DNA of 9,490 nucleotides. Origin: Sulfuricella sp. (GTDB taxonomy: Bacteria; Pseudomonadota; Gammaproteobacteria; Burkholderiales; Sulfuricellaceae). The notes under the pieces were generated by a model that saw only the letters and a program-made list of their open reading frames with translations, was not told where the DNA came from and made no database searches. The stretch's first letter is position 1, and every line of letters starts with the position of its first letter. Location of the stretch: assembly GCA_030696235.1 (NCBI GenBank), contig JAUYSN010000070.1:1-9490 (forward strand). The letters run 5' to 3'. Of the stretch, positions 1 to 8,963 are shown piece by piece. Both the position numbers and the translations under genes were made by a program.

Positions 1-2251
1 GGAAGGCTACGGCATCGACAAACGGCATCCGGAAGTCATTTACGTGCAGCAGGATCTGCGCATGGATCTTCCCGCACAAACCATCAGCTGGGTGAAGGAT
101 GGCGCACCTCAGACCATCAAGCTGCGTCCGGGCCATATTTACGTGCAGCCCAACGGCTACAAGGTCGAGATGCAGAAGCATCCGGGTGCGCCATCATGGC
201 GTTTGGTGGGCACGGATCCGGAAGGCACCTTCTGCCACAAGCCCTGCACCGTGTCAGGCGGAGGAAAGTCGGAGATTTCCAAATCACTGAATGACGCGGT
301 GATCTATGGCCCGCTGTTCGTTGCCGATCTGGAGAAGGATCTCATCAAGGTCGAAAAAATCATCAAGAAGGATTACTCCGGCCGCTTCAAACCGGGGTTC
401 GAGCATGAGGACCGGGATCCAGCCCGCACATTGCTCAGCGCCGAACGCAGCCTGGGATCGGTGATCAAGGTGCTTACCCCCTCCCCCTCCCACACCGGGG
501 AATACAATGCCTGGCTGGAAGAAATTCCCGACCGCATTTTAGCGCTGGTGTTCATCATCAAGCGCATGTATCGGCCGGAATGGGGAGACAACTGGCGCAA
601 CCAACTTTCGACGGATTTCGTGAACGGCCATCCCGGCCATGAGCTCAAGCTCGGCGAGAGAAAGCTGGTCGGTTCCTATTTACGCATAGGTTTTGCGGAA
701 AATGGGGCGTGGCGCGTGTTCAAGTTACGCCAGGATTTCATCGCTGCCGACAAGGTGCAGATGGAGGACGACATCAGCGCCTCGGTTGTCGTTCCCGCTG
801 CGTCCCTGCCCAATTTATCGCCGAAAAGCGACGACCCCTCCGTCAAGCTCGTGCGTAACTGCGAGTACCGCCTGTTCCAGCGCCCAGACGAGGCGGTTCA
901 TCGCGGATTCGATAGCCAGGCCGAACAGGACATCGCTCAGCGCAACAATTTTATTGCGAATTTCGAGCCGCTCAATGGCGAGTCATTGACGAGAATTATC
1001 GATGACGTGGTGGGATTCGACCAGTACACCGACCCCATGCGCAAGATTCTTCGCGAGGCCCATGAAGCCAATGAATACGTGGTGTCCTCTGCACATCCGC
1101 GCCTGGTGGACGGCAAGCCGAGCAAGAATCCCCGTTACCTGCAACTGCGGCTCGATCTCTCCAACCCGGTAAGGCGCTACGTGGCAGAAATAGGCGCCAG
1201 GTTCAATCGCCGGGTTCCTTTGGGCACACCCGTCATCGAACCCGTCAACGCTGTGCTGGTGGGCCGTCGCAACAACCCGCCGGAACCTGGCATCCGCCCC
1301 CTGGCAGTCTATAACCCGATTCACTACCAGGAACTGCCTGAGCTGTTCATGGACTTCATCTGCAGCCTCACCGGAAAATCGCCGTCCACGACTGGTGTCG
1401 GCAGCGAAGGCGCGCTCACCAAAGGGCCGTTCAACGCCCTCCGGCCCACTGTGGATCTCAACAATACACTGGTGTCCTTCATCCTTACGGGTTACGCCGG
1501 CTATTCCACCGCGGCGGGTTATATCGGCCCGAAGCTCCGCATCGACCACGACATCAGCCTGCTGGTGCCGGAAATCTGGTCGCGCCTGAAGCCACAGGAG
1601 CGGGATCCGCGCTTCCTGATCGAAAACGGCTACATGGAAAAAGTGCAGGATTTCCAGTATCAGGGCCGCCTGATCCAGGCAAGCCGCCTCGGCTATCGCA
1701 TCACGGAACGCTTCGTACATGGCTTCATGGGCAAAATGTTCGATGCGCCCCGTGCGGTATTCGGTGAGCAAATCCTGCGGCCGGAAACCCAGGATATGGC
1801 GGTATTCGTGGATGGGGTGGAAAATATCGTCGAAGCGCAGCAAAAGGTGGCCGTCTGCTATCTGGAGGACGGCAGCGTGGAAGATGCCTGCCCGCCGCTC
1901 AAGGCCTTGCTCCACATCATGGCTAAGGGTCATTATGAGGGCAAAGACGTGCACGACCCGGCCATCCGGGCCTTGTTTACCCGTGAAGCATTGCTCGCTT
2001 CGGATTGGTACCAGGAACGACTAAAGACGAAGCAGATACGGGACATCCGTCTTTGGGAACGCCATATCGCCTACCTGGACACCTTCGCCCACCGCACCAG
2101 CCACCAGGACCTGGCCGAGCGGCTTGACATCCAGGAACGCCTCGAAGGCGCCAAGACCAAGCTGGAGTGGGTAAAGAGCACGGCATACCTGCAAAGCCTG
2201 AGCGGCACTATCGGTGCCGATCCGTTGCGTCCGACGCAGTCAAAAGCATAG
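1..2251 (+). CDS. PPi-type phosphoenolpyruvate carboxykinase, C-terminal part (5' end outside window)
   Basis: The reading frame is open from the left edge (first full codon at position 2) to the TAG at 2249-2251, about 749 residues, so the gene begins outside the window. The GTG at 44 has no convincing ribosome binding site and is not the start. A P-loop-like stretch, CTVSGGGKSE, is encoded around 245-274. Its SGGGKS core resembles the kinase-1 loop of PEP carboxykinases (SGTGKT in the ATP type). About 20 residues later comes an acidic FVADLEKD segment that could supply the kinase-2 aspartate. I recognise the sequence style as PPi-type PEPCK, a roughly 1,100-residue enzyme that interconverts oxaloacetate plus PPi with PEP, CO2 and Pi in the cytosol. 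About a third of the protein would then lie upstream. No signal peptide or membrane segment is visible. The family call is from memory of motifs, not a search. The alternative is an uncharacterised P-loop protein. Confidence 0.6.
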   Translation, partial: EGYGIDKRHPEVIYVQQDLRMDLPAQTISWVKDGAPQTIKLRPGHIYVQPNGYKVEMQKHPGAPSWRLVGTDPEGTFCHKPCTVSGGGKSEISKSLNDAVIYGPLFVADLEKDLIKVEKIIKKDYSGRFKPGFEHEDRDPARTLLSAERSLGSVIKVLTPSPSHTGEYNAWLEEIPDRILALVFIIKRMYRPEWGDNWRNQLSTDFVNGHPGHELKLGERKLVGSYLRIGFAENGAWRVFKLRQDFIAADKVQMEDDISASVVVPAASLPNLSPKSDDPSVKLVRNCEYRLFQRPDEAVHRGFDSQAEQDIAQRNNFIANFEPLNGESLTRIIDDVVGFDQYTDPMRKILREAHEANEYVVSSAHPRLVDGKPSKNPRYLQLRLDLSNPVRRYVAEIGARFNRRVPLGTPVIEPVNAVLVGRRNNPPEPGIRPLAVYNPIHYQELPELFMDFICSLTGKSPSTTGVGSEGALTKGPFNALRPTVDLNNTLVSFILTGYAGYSTAAGYIGPKLRIDHDISLLVPEIWSRLKPQERDPRFLIENGYMEKVQDFQYQGRLIQASRLGYRITERFVHGFMGKMFDAPRAVFGEQILRPETQDMAVFVDGVENIVEAQQKVAVCYLEDGSVEDACPPLKALLHIMAKGHYEGKDVHDPAIRALFTREALLASDWYQERLKTKQIRDIRLWERHIAYLDTFAHRTSHQDLAERLDIQERLEGAKTKLEWVKSTAYLQSLSGTIGADPLRPTQSKA

Positions 2252-2264
2252 TCTTTGCAGTCAA

Positions 2265-2339
2265 GTAGGGTGGGCACGTTTTTGTGCCCACGCGGGCAGC
2301 GGAATATTCCGCGTGGGCACAAAAATGTGCCCACTCTAC
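2265..2339. repeat. REPIN-like double hairpin, GTAG...CTAC, GTGGGCAC family
   Basis: Two 31-nt arms (2265-2295 and 2309-2339) are inverted copies differing at 2 positions, with 13 nt between them. Each arm begins (in its own orientation) with the tetranucleotide GTAG. Each also contains its own 8-bp hairpin, GTGGGCAC/GTGCCCAC, around a T-rich 6-nt loop. A GTAG head followed by a short GC hairpin, in two inverted copies, is the layout of REP doublets (REPINs) mobilised by RAYT transposases. The element fills the gap between two convergent genes, starting 13 nt after one stop codon and ending 4 nt from the other. It may therefore block or terminate transcription from both sides. No transposase lies in the window. 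Confidence 0.8.
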
Positions 2340-2343
2340 CATG

Positions 2344-2757
2344 CTAGCCGCCCGAAGCGGCTGCGCACACGAATTTCAGGACATCTTCATCCACGCTGCC
2401 TTCCAGCACCGGGACGTCCACCTGGCCGGCCAGCTTCTGGCGGGTAATCACGCTCATATCCGCGCGTTGCGCTTCGCTCGAAAGCACGACGGTGGTGCGC
2501 TTGGTACAATCGACCCGCTGCTCCATCACCAGATACTTTACAACTTCGCGCCCGATCCTGAGTTCTTTTGCATCATTGATCACGTGTCGACTGGTAAATA
2601 TCAGCTGCGGCTTGGCGCCACGGATGCTGCTTTTGTCCACCTCGCGGAAATTGTCGCTGATTTGGGATGCCTGCACCCATTCCGCCGCCTGGACCGGAAA
2701 ATTGGCGACGAGTCCCAGAACGACAACGCCGGCGCAATGCCTTAAAACTTTTTGCAT
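2344..2757 (-). CDS. Exported surface-adhesin E family-like protein
   Basis: A 137-residue protein. An N-terminal signal peptide has a hydrophobic core at about residues 8-22 and a likely cleavage after PVQA (residue 24). The mature part fits the small 'surface-adhesin E' type: an aromatic start (EWVQ), a 'DKSSIR' segment near residue 41, a central beta-rich stretch, Cys84 in 'RVDCTKR', and a C-terminal '(D)VLKFVCA' with Cys131. The two cysteines could form a disulfide in the periplasm. The ATG at 2757 is chosen because GAGGAG lies about 7 nt upstream, while the longer TTG at 2772 would sit on that site. The molecular role in environmental bacteria is unknown. The name comes from a Haemophilus laminin/vitronectin-binding protein and should not be taken as proof of adhesion. 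It faces the PEPCK-like gene convergently and the ankyrin gene divergently. Confidence 0.7.
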   Translation of the reverse strand: MQKVLRHCAGVVVLGLVANFPVQAAEWVQASQISDNFREVDKSSIRGAKPQLIFTSRHVINDAKELRIGREVVKYLVMEQRVDCTKRTTVVLSSEAQRADMSVITRQKLAGQVDVPVLEGSVDEDVLKFVCAAASGG

Positions 2758-2802
2758 CAATTTACTCCTCAATCAATTCGCATTAAACTTGCCATCGCTC
2801 CC

Positions 2803-2811
2803 ATCATACCA
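2803..2811 (-). promoter_or_regulatory. Possible extended -10 promoter for the adhesin E-like gene
   Basis: On the minus strand the sequence reads TGGTATGAT: an extended -10 (TGn) followed by TATGAT, 5 of 6 to consensus. It would give a leader of roughly 40 nt before the ATG at 2757. No good -35 box is seen at the right distance, which extended -10 promoters tolerate. This is a pattern match only. Confidence 0.35.
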
Positions 2812-2848
2812 AACACCATCCAGATAACGAATCCAAAGGAATCCCGCA

Positions 2849-3319
2849 ATGAACAGAAGCAACAAAATCATCGGTGTTGCCATTTTTCTGCTGAGCATGA
2901 CAGGGAACGCTCTCGCAGCCGGCACGATTTTCGAAGCCGCCCGGGATGGCACCCCGCAAGAAGTGGAAAAAATGCTGGCCGCCAACAAGAACCTGGTCAA
3001 CGCTCGCACCGAGCTCGGCTCCACGCCGCTGCACATCGCCGCCACCCGCTCCAATCCGGAAATCGCCAAACTGCTGGTGGCCAAGGGGGCCGATATCAAC
3101 GCCAGGGACAACAATGGCTCGATCCCGCTGCATATTGCCGCCTACACCGGAAAGAAGGAACTGGTGGAATTTTTCCTGGGCAAGGGAGCCGACGCCTACG
3201 CCAAGGACTTCAAGAACGAAACCCCGAAAGACAAGGCCCATCATTCCCTGAGCCATGAAATCGAGGGAATTCTGGCAGTTTGGATGCTGAAAAACCCGCA
3301 ACCAGCCAAGAAGAAATAA
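2849..3319 (+). CDS. Exported ankyrin-repeat protein
   Basis: A 156-residue protein with a signal peptide: basic start MNRSNK, hydrophobic core at residues 7-18, likely cleavage after NALA near residue 23. The mature protein is almost entirely ankyrin repeats. The first (about 26-56, 'IFEAARDG...VEKMLAAN') is degenerate. Two are canonical (about 57-89 with 'STPLHIAA...LLVAKGADINARD', and 90-122 with 'SIPLHIAA...FFLGKGADAYAKD'). A partial cap begins at 'TPKDKA' and ends in a Lys-rich tail. Ankyrin repeats bind other proteins and the signal points to the periplasm, so a periplasmic partner-binding role is inferred with partner unknown. AAAGGA lies 8 nt before the ATG. The gene is divergent from the adhesin E-like gene (91 nt apart) and convergent with rmuC. 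I see no U-tract terminator in the 128 nt that follow. Confidence 0.85.
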   Translation: MNRSNKIIGVAIFLLSMTGNALAAGTIFEAARDGTPQEVEKMLAANKNLVNARTELGSTPLHIAATRSNPEIAKLLVAKGADINARDNNGSIPLHIAAYTGKKELVEFFLGKGADAYAKDFKNETPKDKAHHSLSHEIEGILAVWMLKNPQPAKKK

Positions 3320-3447
3320 GCTCGGCCGGCGCCTTATCCTGTGGCTGCAAGGCCCACATTGAGTGTGTCAGGCCGAGGCAATCAGTCCCGCCATAAGCAG
3401 CAGCGCACCAGGCCGAAGCCGGCAAGGATGAGAAACTTCGAGTTGTG

Positions 3448-4788
3448 CTAGGAATCCTCGCCGACGATCGGAACATCGCTCAGAACTTCCAATACCGGCA
3501 CCCCCGATTCATCCAGTTGCACATGCTCGATCTGGGCGAAACGGCGACTGATTTTCTGGCTGGTGACATGCACTTCCTCGGCATCCTCATGGGCCAGGCG
3601 GATATGATCCGCCAGCTTTTTCATGCGCGTGTCGAAGCGGGCAAACTCCTTGCCCAGCTTGCCCAGCGCATCCTTGATGATGTGCACCTGCTTGCGGGTT
3701 TCCACGTCCTTGATCACGGCCCGAGCGGTGTTCAGAATCGCCATCATGGTGGTCGGCGAAACGATCCACACCCGCTTCTGCATCGCGTAATCCACCACGT
3801 CATCCTGATGGTGGCCGTGAATCTCGGCAAATACCGCCTCGGCCGGCACGAACATCACCGCGCCATCGCTGGTTTCGTTGGGAATGATGTACTTCTCGCT
3901 GATCGCGTCCACGTGTTTTTTTACGTCCGACTTGAATTGCTTCAGCGCCTGGGCACGGTCGCCCTCGGACAGCTCAGCAGCGAACATGCGGTGATAGTTT
4001 TCCAGCGGGAACTTCGAGTCCACGGCGACATTGCCGGTCGGCTCGGGCAGCATCAACAAGCAGTCCACGCGGTTGCCATTGCTCAGGGTTTGCTGGAAGG
4101 CGTAGGCCGAAGGCGGCAGAATGTTGCGCACCAGCGCCTCCAGCTGCACCTCGCCGAAGGCGCCGCGCGAACGCTTGTCGCCAAGCAGTTCCTGCAGGCT
4201 CACCATGTTGGTGGTGAGGCCGTCGATCTTCTTCTGCGCCTCGTCGATAGTCGCCAGCCGTGCCATGACGTTGGCGAAGGTCTCGTTGGTTTTCTTGAAA
4301 CCCTCATCCAGCCGCTCCGTCACCTTGCCGCTGATCTGCTCGAGGCGGCCATCCACCGATTTGGTCAGGGATTCAATGGCGGTAGTTAACTGTTGGGTGG
4401 TGTTGCGCAGGGTGGACTGAATCAGTTCCTGGTTGGCGCGCACCTGCTCTGCGGATTGTGTCAGCATCGCTTCGCGAGTCAGGGCCAGACTCTCGCCTTG
4501 GGATAGCTGCAATTTTTCCAGCGCATCCCGGTTTAACTGAAGTTCCTGAGAGATCGATCCGCGCAGGCGCTCGGCATTTTCCGCTGCGGCCGAATTCATG
4601 CGGTCGCCCTGCCTGGTCAGCCCCTCGTGCAGATCGGACAGCATGGCACGGTGCTTCTCCTCCATGATTTGCGCCACCAGGGCCGGCAGTTCATCCTGTC
4701 GGCGGACCAGCCCGCCAAATCTGAATCCCAGCCACAAGGCGGCGGCCAGGATAAACAACAGCAAAATACCGATCAGGATTTCAGGCAT
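3448..4788 (-). CDS. rmuC: DNA recombination protein RmuC
   Basis: A 446-residue protein with the standard RmuC layout. There is one N-terminal membrane segment (about residues 4-22), then a long Gln/Glu/Leu-rich coiled coil (about 35-200). The conserved nuclease-like core begins at 'DKRSRGAFGEVQLE' (about 204-217). PD-(D/E)xK-type residues are visible: Glu213, Asp242 in 'NRVDCLL', and Asp257/Lys259 in 'VAVDSKFPLENY'. The core continues through 'MFVPAEAVFAEI' and 'VWIVSPTTMMAIL'. RmuC limits inversions at short inverted repeats in E. coli and is predicted to be a nuclease-fold protein. The ATG at 4788 is chosen because it begins directly before the membrane segment and has AGAGGAAG just upstream. 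The longer frame to 4857 runs into a repeat and is rejected. No terminator is obvious downstream. Confidence 0.93.
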   Translation of the reverse strand: MPEILIGILLLFILAAALWLGFRFGGLVRRQDELPALVAQIMEEKHRAMLSDLHEGLTRQGDRMNSAAAENAERLRGSISQELQLNRDALEKLQLSQGESLALTREAMLTQSAEQVRANQELIQSTLRNTTQQLTTAIESLTKSVDGRLEQISGKVTERLDEGFKKTNETFANVMARLATIDEAQKKIDGLTTNMVSLQELLGDKRSRGAFGEVQLEALVRNILPPSAYAFQQTLSNGNRVDCLLMLPEPTGNVAVDSKFPLENYHRMFAAELSEGDRAQALKQFKSDVKKHVDAISEKYIIPNETSDGAVMFVPAEAVFAEIHGHHQDDVVDYAMQKRVWIVSPTTMMAILNTARAVIKDVETRKQVHIIKDALGKLGKEFARFDTRMKKLADHIRLAHEDAEEVHVTSQKISRRFAQIEHVQLDESGVPVLEVLSDVPIVGEDS

Positions 4789-4809
4789 GACTTCCTCTAA
4801 ATAAACCCA

Positions 4810-4924
4810 GATTGTCCATTGGAATGCTCGTACATGTAGGAGTGCCGCCCCCGGCACGAATGCGGTCGAAAATCGCGGCGAGGGCGCCGCTCCTACAGCG
4901 GTGTTTTGGCTCTAATGGACAATC
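4810..4924. repeat. MITE-like element containing a REPIN-type double hairpin (copy 1)
   Basis: The outer ends are an 11-bp perfect inverted repeat, GATTGTCCATT at 4810-4820 and its complement at 4914-4924. Inside, 4836-4896 is bounded by GTAG and CTAC and holds two GC hairpins: GTGCCG/CGGCAC with loop CCCC (4842-4857), and GCGGCG/CGCCGC with loop AGGG (4875-4890). The stretch 4829-4923 recurs in inverted orientation at 9396-9490 with 87 of 95 positions identical and no gaps. The layout matches REP doublets of the GTAG class. The outer inverted repeat is an extra feature and makes the whole look like a small non-autonomous mobile element. It lies about 20 nt upstream of the rmuC start and may be part of the rmuC leader. 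Confidence 0.8.
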
Positions 4925-5010
4925 CGGAATGAATGGAAGGGAGATTCTAACGCATCACCGATGGCGCCAGTACCCGGCTGCGGTCGGGGTAGCCAAACCG
5001 CAAAATGAAA

Positions 5011-5053
5011 AATCCCCCGCTTCCCGATGTGTAGATCGGAGAAGCGGGGGATT
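5011..5053 (-). terminator. Rho-independent terminator of typA
   Basis: A perfect 13-bp stem (5011-5023 with 5041-5053, core CCCCCGC/GCGGGGG) is extended by an inner 5-bp stem, CCGAT/ATCGG (5024-5028 with 5035-5039), with one bulged base and a 6-nt loop. Read on the minus strand, the hairpin is followed by a run of five T and then CATTTT, so it works in the typA direction. It begins 17 nt after the typA stop codon. Confidence 0.9.
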
Positions 5054-5070
5054 CCTAACAAGCTATGCCG

Positions 5071-6882
<1,812 letters not shown>

Positions 6883-6914
6883 GTAATGATTCCTGCTATG
6901 TAAAAAAGTCAGCG

Positions 6915-6923
6915 ATTGTAGCA
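6915..6923 (-). promoter_or_regulatory. Likely typA promoter, extended -10
   Basis: The minus strand reads TGCTACAAT, an extended -10 with TACAAT (5 of 6 to consensus). It would start transcription about 25 nt before the typA ATG at 6882. The -35 region has no clear TTGACA. The position close upstream of a good ribosome binding site supports it. Confidence 0.5.
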
Positions 6924-6930
6924 TAAATAT

Positions 6931-6959
6931 CTGGCTTTTCTGGAAAATCTCCGTATAAT
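6931..6959 (+). promoter_or_regulatory. Likely promoter of the RNA helicase gene, consensus TATAAT with GC discriminator
   Basis: A perfect -10 TATAAT sits at 6954-6959. A weak -35 (CTGGCT, 3 of 6 to consensus) lies at 6931-6936, giving a 17-nt spacer. The bases after the -10 are GCGCCGC, a GC-rich discriminator like that of stable-RNA promoters, which in proteobacteria makes a promoter sensitive to ppGpp and growth rate. That regulation is inference. The expected start is near 6966, 206 nt before the helicase start codon. Confidence 0.6.
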
Positions 6960-6965
6960 GCGCCG

Positions 6966-7171
6966 CTTGGCTGAAGCAATATCTTTATCAGCCAAGGTTC
7001 ATCGCTCCTGACCCTTCCTTCTCAGAATTTCCTGAGTACGATTTCACCCCGGTTAGCGACGATGTTTTAGCGCCGCGTGGTGTTTGGTACTTGGCTCCCT
7101 TAAATTAATGGGGCCACCCCTGCTTATTGCCTGCTGCGCGTTATTTTTACCTTAAACTTAAGGAAATACAC
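6966..7171 (+). promoter_or_regulatory. Long structured 5' leader of the RNA helicase mRNA
   Basis: No reading frame with support is present. Visible hairpins are: a 9-bp perfect stem CTTGGCTGA/TCAGCCAAG (6966-6974 with 6988-6996, 13-nt loop) exactly at the predicted 5' end; CTCAG/CTGAG (7021-7025 with 7032-7036); GGGG/CCCC (7110-7113 with 7117-7120); and CCTTA/TAAGG (7150-7154 with 7159-7163, 4-nt loop). The last one pairs the AAGG of the ribosome binding site. Long leaders are known for DEAD-box helicase mRNAs, such as E. coli deaD, and can serve autoregulation or cold response. I do not recognise this leader as a named RNA family. Folding was done by eye. Confidence 0.45.
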
Positions 7172-8482
<1,311 letters not shown>

Positions 8483-8502
8483 TTCTGACCGGTAACACCA
8501 TG

Positions 8503-8535
8503 AAAAAAGGCGCTCGAAACTGAGCGCCTTTTTTT
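8503..8535. terminator. Bidirectional rho-independent terminator between rhlE-like gene and glycine-zipper gene
   Basis: The stem GGCGCTC/GAGCGCC (8509-8515 with 8522-8528) has a 6-nt loop. It is preceded by six A and followed by seven T, so it gives a U-tract in both directions. It sits 20 nt after the helicase stop codon and 15 nt from the stop of the convergent gene, so it probably ends both transcripts. Confidence 0.95.
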
Positions 8536-8550
8536 GTCATCTACCCCGAC

Positions 8551-8877
8551 TTAATCGTGGCGGCCATGCTTGTGCTTATTCTTGTATTGGCCGAGATGCC
8601 GGCCATTGTCGCGATGATCATGGTCATCGATGTATACGACTTCCTTCCTCACCCTCACGGTTTCACGTCTGCGGTCAGACGTTGCCACCGCAACACCGGC
8701 CGCACCGCCAACAGCGCCGCCGATACTTGCGCCATCACGGCCACCCACGGCCGAACCAAGTGCGGCACCCGCGCCACCACCAAGTGCCCCACCCAGGATC
8801 GCGTCACCATCCATGGCTTTCGCTGTAGTTGCAGAAACCACCAGCACGCCCATTGCCAACAACATCAAGATTTTCAT
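8551..8877 (-). CDS. Small exported glycine-zipper protein with His-rich tail
   Basis: A 108-residue protein. A signal peptide (MKILMLLAMGVLVVSATTAKA) is likely cleaved after residue 21. Residues 28-64 form a Gly/Ala-rich glycine zipper with repeated GxxxG spacing ('GGALGGGAGAALGSAVGG', then 'GASIGGAVGGAAG'), the type of segment that packs in membranes or oligomers. The C-terminal third is polar: 'DRRRETVRVRKEVVYIDD', then a His/Asp/Lys-rich end containing 'DDHDHRD' and 'KHKHGRHD', which could bind metal ions or acidic surfaces. Unlike many glycine-zipper proteins of the outer membrane it has no lipobox cysteine. The ATG at 8877 is chosen because GGAG lies 7 nt upstream and the signal peptide starts there. 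The longer frame to 8967 would bury the signal peptide. It lies 86 nt downstream of the haemoglobin gene on the same strand. The function is unknown. Confidence 0.8.
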   Translation of the reverse strand: MKILMLLAMGVLVVSATTAKAMDGDAILGGALGGGAGAALGSAVGGRDGASIGGAVGGAAGVAVATSDRRRETVRVRKEVVYIDDHDHRDNGRHLGQYKNKHKHGRHD

Positions 8878-8908
8878 TCTTTTTCTCCGAGAAACATAAT
8901 GGTTTGGA

Positions 8909-8914
8909 TTATAG
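8909..8914 (-). promoter_or_regulatory. Possible -10 box for the glycine-zipper gene
   Basis: A consensus TATAAT on the minus strand lies 31 nt upstream of the ATG at 8877, in the AT-rich gap after the haemoglobin gene. No good -35 box is found at 16-18 nt. If real, the glycine-zipper gene has its own promoter and is not simply co-transcribed with the haemoglobin gene. Confidence 0.4.
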
Positions 8915-8963
8915 ATTCTTGCCATAACACGATGGGTTACAGTTTTGTCATTTTCAGGGGTGA

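Noticed and set aside
983..1954. Long minus-strand frame of 323 codons opposite the PEPCK-like gene
   Set aside because: It lies wholly inside a clearly coding gene on the other strand, has no recognisable domain or ribosome binding site, and its His/Arg-rich composition is typical of antisense shadows of GC-rich genes.
2284..2745. Plus-strand frame of 153 codons across the first REPIN and the adhesin E-like gene
   Set aside because: It starts inside a repeat and runs antisense to a gene with a good signal peptide and ribosome binding site.
2752..3258. Frame of 168 codons overlapping the start of the ankyrin gene
   Set aside because: It is an out-of-frame overlap. The ankyrin frame has the signal peptide, the repeats and the ribosome binding site.
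3321..3377. CTCGGCC...GGCCGAG inverted repeat after the ankyrin gene as a terminator
   Set aside because: The arms are only 7 bp with 43 nt between them and no T-tract follows.
3411..3423. GCCG/CGGC mini-hairpin downstream of rmuC as its terminator
   Set aside because: The stem is 4 bp and no T-rich tail follows on the minus strand.
3445..4389. Plus-strand frame of 314 codons opposite rmuC
   Set aside because: It is antisense to well-conserved RmuC, with a composition typical of shadows.
4789..4857. Longer N-terminus of RmuC starting inside the repeat
   Set aside because: The extension would be encoded by a mobile-type repeat and would place a polar stretch before the membrane segment. The ATG at 4788 has a strong ribosome binding site.
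5029..5045. GTGTAGATCGGAGAAGC, which resembles a sequencing-adapter fragment
   Set aside because: The bases take part in a perfect terminator stem and its loop, and the match to adapter sequence is only partial, so contamination is unlikely.
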